DNA from: Nymphaea colorata
Lineage: Eukaryota > Streptophyta > Magnoliopsida > Nymphaeales > Nymphaeaceae
Direction of reading: 5' to 3'
Length of the DNA stretch: 64,000 nt
Assembly: GCF_008831285.2 (NCBI RefSeq)
Contig: NC_045144.1
Location: 10,333,672-10,397,671 of the forward strand
Shown here: piece after piece, positions 1 through 11,559 of the stretch
Position numbering within the stretch: position 1 is the first letter of the stretch
Layout: every line of letters begins with the position of its first letter
The notes under the pieces: model-generated
Told to the model about the DNA's origin: nothing
What the model saw: only the letters and a program-made list of their open reading frames with translations
The model's database searches: none
Translations under genes and position numbers: made by a program

Positions 1-380
1 ATCATATTGTGAAATCTCAGCCTTCTATTGTTTCTCTTTTTGAGGTTTTGACGAACCCAAGGTAGCAGGTTGATCAGATGGCACCGCTCACATCCTACTA
101 GAGAATTTTGAGTCTATAGTCACGCCAGAGCGTCACATTTTGTCTCATTGATGTCTTATTTTTTTGTTTAGGCATCAATATTTTGGTCTTAGGGACATTT
201 TTGTTGTGTGTCATTGACAAATGTGAAGTCATTTTGTATGAACCAATTTTGGTACATAATAGAATATTTGCTCCATTATCATTTTGATTTGCATAGCTCC
301 ATTTGAATTGTTGTGTCATTGCACCTCAATGAGTTATGTTGAAAAAAAAAGATTTGGGGGTCAAAAGTTGGGGTGTGACA
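1..380 (+). repeat. 3' end of a Ty3/gypsy LTR, cut by the window edge
   Basis: This stretch aligns by eye with the tail of the gypsy LTR at 34457-34790, which lies on the minus strand. Shared landmarks in the same order are the CTCACATCCTACT block, a GATGTCTT...TTAGGCATCA block, the GCACCTCAATG block and the terminal GGTCAAAAG..TTGGGGTGTGA. It ends in TGTGACA at 380, as expected for a TG...CA LTR. No tRNA-Met primer site follows at 381, so this is either a solo LTR or the downstream LTR of an element lying to the left. It is clearly more diverged from the 34-kb copy than the two LTRs of that element are from each other. Confidence 0.7.
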
Positions 381-3100
381 GCTTAATTACCATAATGCTT
401 GGAAAGGCTCTCCAAAATGAGGCTCATTGTTGTGTATCTAGAAGAAAACTGCAATCAGGCTTCTCCTCCATCCAGAGACTGATGAGGTCTTGCTGAGCTG
501 CTGCCCTCACAACTCTCCTCATGTTCCATCTCACCACTTTCATTAGGTTTTTAGGGCATGCCGGTCTGCAACTTCCTCACCCATTTCATCCAATGCACAG
601 TCATTTGATATGTTTTTTTTTTCCTGTTTTGTGCCATCATCCTACCCACCCTAGTCTCATTTCTAATTCTTTCATCTCTTTCTCTCCATGGTTATCCACC
701 CCGTCTTCATCTTCAATATCTCCATTTTGGCCTACTAAATGGGTAGGTTTGTGTAGCTTCCATTCATGTTTCTTGGTTTGCTTCATAAACTCCCTATATT
801 TGATCCCCTGCAAGCCCTTTCCCTTTCACCTTTCACTGATCCCTCAGAATTCCCAGAGCTGACCACAAATTTAAAACCCAATGGAGTGTCCATACAATCC
901 ATGTTTGTGATATTTTTCAAAGCAAGAAAAAGATTGGGAGCAGAGAAATCTGGTGGAAAAGCATCCTATACTTATGATGTTAAGAATGCAAAGGTGATTG
1001 TAATGCAAGCCCTAATGACTACTAGTAATGGATGAAACAAGCCATAAACTATAATTTTCATTGACATAGTGAGGTGGAGGAGAAGATGACTTAGGTGTAA
1101 CACATCATGCCTAATGTTTTTAGAAAATTAAAAGGAAGCCAAGTTAATATAGAAGAGAATAATAATTTTTAATTAATGGACTAAGGAATATGTAATGATG
1201 TACAGATTATGCTTTGAAATCCACACAGTAGGTCACATTAAGGATCTAATGCATTCCAAATGATGAATGATACAATTGGCCTCTAGGATATGTTGCTTGT
1301 GCTGGAATTTATTCGTAAAAGCATATTTGCAATGTTTATTATTTGCTTTGTTATTTTTTTTAAGGTTTCCCAAACTCTAGGTGCGCTTTAAAACTACTTA
1401 TGTCTTAAAAATCCACCTAGGTCATCTTTATCACATTTCCTTCAATTTATCAAGTTATCTACCTATAACTTCCTTGGGCCAACTTTTGTCAATGTTGTCT
1501 AACTTCTATTAAGTCTCTCTATCTAGTTTACTATTCCATGTATTTAATGTGTTTTCATGGATCCGGTCACACATCTTGGGCTTCTACTAATATGTTTGAC
1601 CTCTTCTTTTAGTGTCAAGATGAAAACTTACCAGCAAGGGACCATTTTCCCCTAATCATGTTAGTTATAGGATTCAAGTTGACCTAGAGGATAAGGTCAA
1701 TCCAACCAGGATCTTGTTCCCAAAATAATATTCTAATTGGTGCTTAGAGTTCTCTTATATTTCCAGACTTCATAGAGAAGTGAATTCTCGAGTCAATGGT
1801 AGCAATGAAAATGTTGACCATCAACAGGAACTTGATCCATGCCTTGGGAAAAAGGTGGAACCCACGTTCCTATACCTTTTGGTTCATCCGGGGGCTGGAT
1901 GGGATGACCATCTTCTTGGATGAGTTCTAAAAGATTTTGGGTCTTCAAAAACCAGCAACAAATCTAGATAATCTGCTCGAAAAGCATTTCTTGTCAACCA
2001 TCCAATTTATCCAAAAAGGGAACTGAAATGACCCAACGTGCAATGATGTTATATACAAACAGCTTGGTACTCTTTGCACATGAACAAAAGTACTGGATGT
2101 TAGAACCTTTTATATTTTTAGGAGATGGAGATACTCCACACCATTTGAATTTCTGCGACTATGCCAGCTTTAGCCTTTCTTTATAAAAGGATAACCAAGT
2201 TTTTGATTGGAAGTTCAAATCTAACAGAAATGTGCACCTATGCCTTTTAGTCATTTTTTACAAGATGTCACACCTCCAACTAGTTCCTTTAGATATTTAG
2301 GAGGAGACCTACCTATGCAACACTATTACAAAGTACCTGGATGCTTTTTTCTCTCTATATCTATTCTTATGAGCTGTAGTAAGTCCAATAGAGAACATGA
2401 GATATAATGTGAAGAAGCCATGGAAAGTTGTCTAATCATCCGCTTTTTGTCATTGAGTCATTATACTATCCATGCATTAATCAAAGCTAAATTTTCATTC
2501 AAAAAATAAAGCTTTGTTTTAAAAAGAGACATCAACATTTACTTCCTCTCGCCTATTAATTGCCTTGCTAGGTAACAAATCTATCGTCATTGTTTGATTC
2601 TGATATAAAGGTATGTCATTCACATGATGATCTAGTCCTAATTGGTAAAGGGATACTATCATTGTCAACAAAATCCTATATTATTTAAAGTCTACTTGAC
2701 ATGTCTAGTATTTGTTTTCTCAAGTTTTGTCACAATATCTAATTCCAATTTTAGCTAGGTAGAATTGACATTTCCAAAGTTGAATCTTAGGACAGCACAC
2801 AATATTATGCATACAATGTTGGCAAAGAGAAGGATTCCCCTAAACCAGCCACCACCAAAGTCTCTAAGGGTGCAACGAAGACATAGAGAACATTGACTTA
2901 GTAGTGTATGCCATGTTCAGGAAGATGATAGCTACATTATGTGAGAAGGATGTAACTTTGAATCATTTGGAGTAGAATAATAGAATAAAGGTCAAGGGAA
3001 GAAAGACTTGAAGAGAAGTTTGAGACATTCCCAATCTTGAACCTACAAAAAAGAGTATAAGATACCATTTGGTTGCAAGGACAACTGAACAAAGAGTCCA
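381..3100. other. No recognised gene; degraded, probably repeat-derived sequence
   Basis: There are short open frames on both strands (for example around 521-1035) with no motif I recognise. Around 1560-2450 the sequence has coding-like composition but is broken by many stops in every frame. I could not assign it to a transposon family. Confidence 0.4.
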
Positions 3101-3407
3101 TGTTCATATGGACAAATTACAATTCTGTCCAGCATTTGTTTATAAAAACAAATTAACTTGTCTTGCCTCTTGTTTGTTTAAATACCTATAGTAGAATTAA
3201 ATTGCATATATCACAATACTTATCAAGCTTTTCGTTCATCTTTGTTGCCATATTTAAAAGACAAATATTTGAACTTGAAAATATTTTCTCAAAATTAGAA
3301 AACATTAGAAACTGGATACTTTATTGCAAAAATGGTGTTAGTAGCGTCATAATTTTTTTTAAACTATTTTGAATAATAGTAGCCTTCTTCCACTCGTCCT
3401 TACTCAG

Positions 3408-3599
3408 TGTCAAACGATAATGCCAATCGAGTTCTTGAAAACAACCAAAAGCTTCTTTATATTACATCAAGCATAAGAAATGTCAAATTCCATCTAGTTG
3501 GAATGTCAAACGATAATGCCAATCGAGTTCTTGAAAACAACCAAAAGCTTCTTTATATTACATCAAGCATAAGAAATGTCAAATTCCATCTAGTTGGAG
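3408..3599. repeat. Direct tandem duplication of a 96-bp unit inside the hAT relic
   Basis: Two head-to-tail copies of about 96 bp (3408-3503 and 3504-3599) appear identical over their full length. Each starts TGTCAAACGATAATGCC and ends CATCTAGTTGGA. The unit spans the TRWN-coding block of the transposase, so the block is present twice. Near-perfect identity inside an otherwise decayed gene implies a recent local duplication. Confidence 0.9.
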
Positions 3600-3934
3600 T
3601 ATCAAGACATAATTTTTTTCAAAAGAAACTTTGATGTGACACACTGCTCGATCAAAAATTTTACATCATGCTTGAGATGTTTTAATATATTTGATGCTTC
3701 CTTTGATTTTATCAATCACATCACTTATTCTTTGACACTATCTTACATAACTAAAATAAGAATATGAGCAGCACATCTAGCATGAAAGAAAAATTATTAC
3801 AAGCAACTGCATTCTTTTCAGGACACCACTCCATCAATTTTGTAACCATGCTGTCATTTGTCAAATATCTAAAGTAGTTAAAAAGAACTTGCAATCAATG
3901 TTCCATTTTAGTAAACAATCTATGATGACTAGAC

Positions 3935-4250
3935 CTAGGCATCGGGCTAGCCTGGCCTTGCCCAGCCCGATACGAACTGGTTCTAGGCTGGCCTGATATT
4001 TGAAACCTGAGCCTAGGCCGGGGCCCGGTCCCAATGCCCAAAAACCGAGCTCGATCCTAGCCCGGTTACAATAAAAAATAGTTTTTAAGTATAAAATATT
4101 CTTTGAATATAAAATATATTTTAATAATAAAATATATATTTTTAATAAATTAAAAGATTTTTTATTTGTTATCAGGCTGAATTGGGTCTCTGTCGGTTCA
4201 ACACAGGCCTATTTTTTTGGGCATGTTGTATGTGAGACTAATCCTCCCAT
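3935..4250. repeat. Non-autonomous repeat rich in GCCCGG/GGGCTGG words
   Basis: A short GC-rich segment with repeated AGCCCGAT, GGCCTGG and GCCCGGT words is followed by AT-rich filler. It stands out sharply from its AT-rich surroundings and interrupts the hAT relic. Similar word composition recurs at 20711-20965 and, more loosely, at 47835-48310. This resembles small interspersed plant repeats. I could not fix terminal inverted repeats or target duplications. Confidence 0.4.
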
Positions 4251-4650
4251 TAGCCTTTTCCAAAATATTATATAATGTTGTTATTTCATTTTCATAAATG
4301 TTTATGCAATCTAATTTGATAGTGTTACAGGATAATAACTTGAATTGTGGTTTGTAATCCTTTAATAAACTTTTGAAAATGTGAATAACTAACTATACAA
4401 AATAGATATTCATGAAGAATAATCATATTAGCTACATCAAGTCAGCTTTTATCTGAATCAAATTTGAAAATACCAATAGTACTTTTTTGTCTTTAGTCTT
4501 TTCACCAATTACAAGTCGTTGCTGGCTTAGTTCTAAGTTAGGCCTTTTAGGACACACCTTTAAATGATTCTTTAGACATGTGGTGCTCATTTCACTATTG
4601 CAATCCATAGATACTTTACACAATGTTGACAAACAACACACTGAATACAT

Positions 4651-7600
4651 GTTTCATTTATTATCCTGCTAAACTCCTTCCATACATGTAAACTTAGTAA
4701 CTTAACTTTTGAAGAAATTATGCTAGTTTTCAAGTTATTAGTAGAAAAGCATTCACACTAGATGTTGTACAATCCATGTGCTGCATATGTGAAAATTACA
4801 AATAAACAAATGAATAATCAATGATAAACCACAAAAATGAAAAGTTAAATAAAGTATCCTACCAATTGAGGAGTTTACTAAGTATCCTCTCATGACTCTT
4901 CGTTAGCAAGATTAATGGTTTTTGTCATGAATTACCAATGGTAAAATTGTTGAACATCTAATATTTCCAAAAGCATAACATACACCTACAAGTAATCCAT
5001 TTCTTTGTATGATTAAACATGGAAAAAATAAGCCAACAATAGAAAGGTTTGCAATTAACATTCATATAAACATCGTAAATTACACATACACTAAATATAT
5101 CTAAATGATAATTGTTCAGGTGCTTTATTAGCAGTGTGTGTGTGTGTGTGTGTATAGGGATTTCTCTTGGGACTATTGTTTTTTAGCTTAATATAAAAAT
5201 CAAGGGACAAATAGTTAAAACGAAGCTATTTTATACTTAAAAGAGACTGAGGTCACCTACTAAATTAGTGATTAACATGGATCGAGGTGTCTTATTATGA
5301 GTGAATCTCAACTTGGTAATAGGAGTTAGCTAGATTTGAATGCCTTAAGCCACCAGGTTTCTTGTGCATTTTGGAACCATGAATCCTTCTTGCCTCCTTG
5401 ATGCTTTCGTAACCTTCAACTGGCTGGCTCACTTGGATACCAATATGAGATATCTTGTCCTGAAATTAGAGGATCTTTACAAACAATGTATCAAACATGA
5501 GATGACAAGAATAATGAGCACAGATTTATGATTTTGCTCAAGTATACCAAATAAAGTGACTTCACACATCTGCAACAAATAAATTTAGGACAGCAACAAT
5601 GCATAAAAAAGCAAGCACACAATCCAAATGAAAATTGATTGGAAAAAACTATGTTGAGAATCATTGCTAGTGATCAGGAGGTTTGCAGTCTTCATATCCA
5701 CATCAAAACATCAAATGGCATGTAAGGATGTTCAGATGTGTTTATCCCACACTCTACCTCATATGTCCAAAGTTATAGCACTCCTGAGAATCAAATTGGT
5801 CATGTACAATCAGCATACTCACCTTTGACCAGCCCCATTACAACCCTCAAGACAGTAAGTCTGGTCTTTTGGACGTGTGGTGAATTGTACATATCATTTC
5901 AATCTTCCTTAGTTTCACCAATGCAAGTCACTAAGAATGCGCACATCACATTGCTGGAATTTTGGCTTCATCCGCATCAACTGCCATAAGAAAATGATTT
6001 TTTTTTCCTTAACATGGATCTAGAATGATTTTCCCTTGCCATATTCGACTATATAACACATAGGTTCATTATTCTTTTGAATTACTAATGATGATTTGTC
6101 TAAACACACTTGATCCTGTTTGAAGAAGTCAATTTTATATGTCCACTAGCAGCAGGTTGACCCACAATCATACCACTATGTAGGCAAAGCTGGTCATTTA
6201 CACCACCCTTGTGCATGATTTTTCACGCATTGGGATGCAAAATGACTAGAATGGCCCTGATCTGATGAAAGAAAAAAAATAAAAATATGAAAACCTTAAG
6301 AATATATTCAAAAAAGAATATATAGCGCCCAAAGTATGGACCACTTGAATGAATCAATGTGCCACTGGTTTGATTTGAATTAGTTATCTTGGCCAAATTT
6401 TGCTGGGAGACAGTCCTCAATTTCTTGAAAGCAGCGGTACTAGAACAGCTCACCCTCTCTTCTCATGCCTATTTTTAACTTTTTACCAAGCAATCTCATA
6501 TTGGTAACATCATATCTCCAGCGGCTACCACTTGCCCCATACCCAAGATGTGGTAGCATGAACAGTTTTAACAACTGCCATTTTGCACCATATACCACAG
6601 TTTCTAGTTTCTATTGTCTCCTTAACATTGTTCAAAGGCTGAGACTGCTTTTCTTATCGAAGTTTAGGTGGGAGCGAGGAAGGGAGGCACAGTGAAGATG
6701 TGGTTCAGGATCAGTAGGAAAGAAACTACACCCTTTGATGGGTAGAAACCTAGCACCTCTGGACTCAGGAAAAAGATAAAGAGTGAGAATGAGAAATGAA
6801 CCTTGTGCCCTCTCTTTTTCTCGCTTTGTAGTCCGAATGAAAATTTTCACAGAACTCTGTTCATGAACTATTTGATAAATCAAGATCTGTTGCTTAGGCA
6901 TGTCTCATGTACATGTTTAATGAACCTCTAAATGCAGCAGTCTTCAAGTTGTTGTTTTCCTAAATGCACTCGTTCAACAATCCAGAAAGTATATCTGCCT
7001 TGGAATTGAAGAGACCGAGTTATGTGTGTCATCCTGGCATTCTCAACCAGCGTACGCTGGGGGTAAACCCTACTATGTATAGGTAAAGTTTCATATTGAC
7101 CTTAGTGAATGAAAAGGTATATGTCCATATTTGATTGAATGTCCTTATAGGGTAGTTTGTACATGTATATGTAAATTTCCACAAATGACCTTTGTGCTAG
7201 AAAAGGTATATGTGCATATTTACTTGAATGCCTTTCCATTGCATGGATGCAACATATACTTACTTAACTTTCACACTGCATGTATTGTTTTGAGCAAAGG
7301 AAGGAAGACAGTCAGCAAGAAGAAAAACAAGAGAGAGAGAGAGAGAGGTAGCTGCTAAAGGAAGGAAGGAAAGAAGAGGTTGCCGGTGAAGAAAGATTGG
7401 CCTTGAAGCAGAAATGGCGGGAATGACAATAGAAGGAAATGATGGTGAGTTCACAATGAATTTGCTGTGGTCTTTTGTTTGTGAACATTAAATGACAAAG
7501 GCAATGGCTTTTGTATGGCTTTTTTTCAGTGGTTGGACAATCGAAAAAATTAAAGGAGTAGTTCTTGAGGAACTAAAGGTGAAGGTGATGACATAGCTTA
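4651..7600. other. No recognised gene
   Basis: The sequence is AT-rich with a (TG)n tract near 5136-5153 and a GA-rich tract near 7330-7350. The segment 5330-5460 reads as an unbroken coding-like stretch on the minus strand, but no family is recognisable. I see no RNA gene here. Confidence 0.4.
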
Positions 7601-7639
7601 AAAAGGAAGTGTCGACACAACATGTAATGAGTGCATTCC

Positions 7640-8110
7640 AGTTCATGTGGTAGATAATGTTAGGATGTAATGGTCTGAGATAGTTCATTTGAGATAATGA
7701 AATTGTGGCATAATGAATGTGTGAGATAATGACTTCAGCAGATAAGTTGATGCATCCCAGTTTATATCATTATATTTTGTAACCATTCCTCTCGTTATTG
7801 ATCAATGGAATGAGAGAAGACACATGCACAAAGTAAGTGAAAAGTAAATGAAGAAGAGATAATGTGATCACATAAGGAAAGGAATGGTTATAAAGTAATG
7901 AGATAACAATGAGTGTACCACGAAGGTTAGGAATGGTAACAAGATAAAGAGATAATAATGAGTCTACCACTAAATGGTGTGAGATAAGGTCCGATCAACA
8001 GACTTTATGGTTAGATAATGTTGAATGTTATTTGATGGAAGGTATTTATGCGTGAAACAAATAATTCATGAGATAATGTTAAAATGTTATTTACTTTCTA
8101 TCGACTGTAT
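7640..8110. repeat. Array of GAGATAATG-type short repeats, left arm of the composite element
   Basis: The words GAGATAATG, GAGATAACAATGAGT and GATAATGTTA recur about every 30-60 bp. The flanking phrases recur too, for example GGAATGGTTA before GAGATAACAATGAGTGTACCAC and GGAATGGTAA before GAGATAATAATGAGTCTACCAC. The same vocabulary fills 10150-11430, on the far side of the FAR1-like relic. That suggests both belong to one element, as subterminal repeats do in many plant transposons. Confidence 0.55.
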
Positions 8111-8190
8111 ACATTGCATATGGCACAATGTATGAAATATCTACATCATCGAATGGCGACAAATAAGAGATTGAGTCATGCTTTGAGAAA

Positions 8191-9480
8191 ATGAAGTATC
8201 CTAAAGAACATGCTTCTTCTATAGGAATGGAGTTCGAGATGGAGGAAACCAAAGAACATGGTCATGCTATAGGATTGGATCTTCCTTTTGTAGGAATGGA
8301 GTTAGAGATGGAGGATCCCAAAGAACACGCTCTTGCTGTAAGAATGGAGTTTGATATGAAGGACGCAAGATACAATTTCTACAATTCTTATGCTCTTCTC
8401 CACGGGTCCAGTGTAAGGAAGTGTAGGATGTAAAGAAACACACAGGGCGTAGTTGTGCAAAGGACATGTTTGTTCGAAACAAGGATGGAAGATATCAGTA
8501 ACATATTTAACCCTTTGCTCTATTTGTGTGGATGAACCATCACTCCAAAAGTTTCATTTCGGTGATGCATTTTGCTTTGATCAGACTACTGAGATATTTG
8601 AGTAGTTATTCAAGGTATTCACTGATGCCATGAATGGAAAGCACACCTAAAGTTGTACTGACTGATGGTGATAGTGTAATAGCAATTGCAGTGTCCCTCA
8701 TATGGTCATAAGCGCATCATTGTTTGTGTTTATGGCATATATTCCAAAATGCAGTGAAGAACATAGGGCATGTAATGAATAAAAAAACTGGCTTTAATCA
8801 GAGTTTTGCAAATTATGTCCTTAAGTGTGAAGATGGTGAGACTTTGAATGTATGTGGACACAAATGATTAAAGCATATAACCTATAGAAAAATACTTCAC
8901 TTCAAAAATTGTATAAGGACAAAGAAAAGTGGACATTGGCATATACAAGACAATACTTTTGTGCAGGCATGATAAGCATACACAGAGTAGAGAGCATATG
9001 CATGGTACATTGAAAATGGGATTGTACTCTTGCTTAAAAATATGTCATTTCATGAAACACTATGATAGATTTTTGGATGGACTTAGGAAGTACAAGCTTG
9101 AAGACGATGTCAAAGCATTTGTTTGTTACCCTCAAAGTCTAGGTATGAACATCCTTGATCAAGCTGTAGTTGTGTACACATCAACTGCATTTGAATGGTT
9201 TAAGGAAGAGTTCATTCAAACTATGACATAGAATTACATGAACAACAATCAAGTTGACACGTATCATGTGATAAAAAGGGGAGAGATTCAACTAAGATCA
9301 AAGATGCACTCATGAACTATGTCATCAAAACAGGTGATGTTGAACTTTCTTGTAAGAAATTTGAATTTAAAGGTATTTTGTGTTGCCATGCTCTAAAGAC
9401 TCGATTGAGAGAACATTCGGGAATTGCAAGAGAGATACATCCTAGGTAGATGGATAAAAAATGTTAAGATAGAACTAGTG
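8191..9480 (+). pseudogene. FAR1/Mutator-type transposase relic
   Basis: The conserved blocks of FAR1/FHY3-related, Mutator-derived transposases occur in the right order. A FAR1 DNA-binding block at about 8290-8430 reads KDARYNFYNSYALLHGSSVRK, where the family has a FYNxYA...GFSVRK signature. A transposase core at about 8530-8800 includes FGDAFCFDQTTEIFE, VFTDAMNGKH and the frame-shifted LWHIFQNAVKNIGHVMN block. The region 8929-9231 encodes the RSEHMHGT...CHFMKHYDRFLDGLR...YTSTAFEWF segment. At about 9330-9410 a SWIM zinc-finger piece reads SCKKFEFKGILCCHALK. Stops and frameshifts separate all blocks. The N-terminal part holds a short internal repeat, with MEFEME..KEH occurring three times. 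The gene lies between two arrays of GAGATAATG repeats. Whether it was a transposase or a host FAR1-related gene cannot be told from sequence alone; the repeat context favours a transposon. Confidence 0.75.
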
Positions 9481-9753
9481 AAGATTTCTCCTAAAATTCC
9501 TTCATGTGATGGTCAATAGTCCTGCAGCCTATCCTGCTACCAGCATCTATGCAAGACACTTACATATGTTGCAAACCTAGCAGCAAGAAATGGCTAGGTT
9601 TATGAATACATGATGTAGTTGGAGAACATAGCTGTATAGATCATTTCAAATATATGTTGTGACAGCAAGGTGACAATGAAAATCTAGCAGGAAGAAACAA
9701 GTCCCATCACCCCAGACCCCTCGAAGAAGAAGAAGTATCATGGTTCTACTAAT

Positions 9754-10089
9754 ATGGTGTTCGATAATGTTGGGGTGAAGGTTGTAAAATGTGAGGGAAC
9801 TAGTCTACTGGTCTCGGCTTTCAAGAGGAAGCCTGATAGGAGTTTGCATAGGACAAAAAGTGCCCTAGAGAAAAGAGGCAGAAATAGGAAAATCAAGCAA
9901 GAAAATCATTCTCAACAAGTTGATTATGTTTCATATATAAATGGTGCAATTGAGACCTGCATGTCATCCACATGTATGCAAAATATATATGATCATGGTG
10001 GTTTTACGGAAATCATGATAAGTTTATTATATTATACATATTATGTATGTTTGAACTTTAAGCACATTTTGATAACATATTTTATGTAA
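9754..10089 (+). pseudogene. Possible C-terminal remnant of the FAR1-like relic
   Basis: An open stretch of 111 codons lies downstream of the SWIM block in the same orientation. It is basic (a KRKPDRSLHRTKSALEKRGR stretch), like the lysine- and arginine-rich tail of FAR1-related proteins, but I recognise no specific motif. It may be the tail of the preceding relic or chance. Confidence 0.3.
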
Positions 10090-10149
10090 TTGTTATAGTG
10101 TCGTATGGATTCTGTTTGTCAATCCCAATAATAGCCATCTCTCTCAATG

Positions 10150-11430
10150 TATCGTATAGTAAATGATTTTGTAACAGCCTTTGAGATGGAGACGCAATAA
10201 TGTGATAACTACACACAAACCTGGTGCAGGAATGAATACGAGAGAATGAGATAACAATGCGTCTACCAAGAAGATGATAAGAGAATGAAGATGAATTAAT
10301 GCGATAACTGCATAAAGGGCCATACGAATAAATTAACGTAACAAAACAATGAGTTTACATTAATGAGAGAACGCGATAATGACAAGAAAGGCCTGAACAG
10401 ATACGAGAGAATGAGATAATAATGTATCTGCCTAAAGACGATAAATAAACATAGACAAATTAATGCGATAACGCAACTACAAGATTTGTTATATGATAGC
10501 TTATCTCGCACACATATGATAGGAATGGTCCATGGGAATAAGATAACAACATAATACGAGTTGTATATGGACACCAAAATATGAATAAATTAATGTAACA
10601 AAACAATGAGATAACAACAAGTCTACATTAACCAGAGAACGCAATAATGACAAGAAGGGCCTCAACGGATACAAGAGAATGAGAAAACAACACATCTGGC
10701 TAAAGAACATGATTACAATGAGTCTACTATACCAGTTTGTTATATGAGGAACAACACATGATATGTACTATCGGTTGTTGTTTCCGATACCCATTCAGCT
10801 GCATTTAATGAAACGTCAATTGCTGCAGCTGCATTAAATAAACACAGTTGATAGCACACAACACACAATGTACGAGCAACATCCCTCCCTCTACTCTATC
10901 TTGGCAACACAAAATGGAAACGTACCACTGCAATATGTGGCATGGTGGGAACAATTTGAACTATATTTGTAGACACTATATAGACTGCGATGATACATAT
11001 CGATAGTACACAATGCAAATGAGATTACAACGGAAAGCGATAAGTTATCAATGAGACGAATTAATATGATAATGATGGGAAGGTCCTGAACGGATATGAG
11101 AGAATGAGACAACAATGTGTTTGCCTAAAGACGGCAAGTGAACAGAGACAAAATAATGTGATAACACAACTGCAAGATTCATTATACGGTTGCTTATCTC
11201 ACATGCATACGACAAGAAGGGTGTGTGGAGATACCAATGGAATGCAAGATATATATGGACACCAAAAATGCAATAAATTAGTGTAACAAAACAATGAGAC
11301 AACAAGTGTACAATAATGATAGAATGAAATAACGACACGAAGGCCCAAAATGGTTACAAGAGAATAAGATAACAATGCGTCTATCTAAAGATGATAAGTA
11401 AACAAAGACAAATGTGATAAGTGCATTTAT
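10150..11430. repeat. Tandem array of about 250-265 bp units with GAGATAACAATG cores
   Basis: A higher-order unit can be followed by its landmarks. GATAATGACAAGAA.GGCCT is followed by GAGAATGAGATAA, then CT(A)AAGACGATAA, then ATGCGATAACGCAACT.CAAGATT, then TTATCTC, then TATATGGACACCAAAA, then GTAACAAAACAATGAGA. Units begin near 10376, 10623 (truncated), 11069 and 11333. Copies differ by scattered substitutions and truncations, so the array is old. It separates the FAR1-like relic from the Ulp1-like relic. Confidence 0.7.
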
Positions 11431-11559
11431 ACGATTGTTGTGTTTACAAATGTGATAGATGATTTTACAACTGTGTTAACTAAAATAAATGGTTACAATG
11501 ACATGAAAATTAACAGAAATGGTTACAAAGATGATATTATTCAAATTTTAGAATGTATA

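Larger units (their letters stand above)
3160..4650 (-). pseudogene. hAT-family transposase relic (RICESLEEPER/BED type)
   Basis: Read on the minus strand this is a broken hAT transposase. At 4650-4432 there is a BED-type zinc finger (C..C followed by H....C in a LKNHLKVCPK context). Around 3790-3720 an FFHARCAAHILILVM segment matches the family's C-AHILNL motif. Around 3600-3400 there is a PTRWNLTFLMLD segment, the conserved TRWNSTYLML block. Around 3390-3160 come the DEWKKA.II and MATKMNEKLDKY blocks that normally follow it. Stops and frame changes interrupt every block, the Asp/His/Glu-bearing core is incomplete, and the C-terminal dimerisation domain is not visible. A GC-rich repeat (3935-4250) sits between the zinc finger and the core. 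The order of blocks is collinear with active hAT proteins, so one ancestral gene is likely. It is non-functional. Confidence 0.7.

Noticed and set aside
521-1035. Plus-strand frames of 113 and 89 codons
   Set aside because: Overlapping frames, Ser/Phe/His-rich, no motif and no splice structure.
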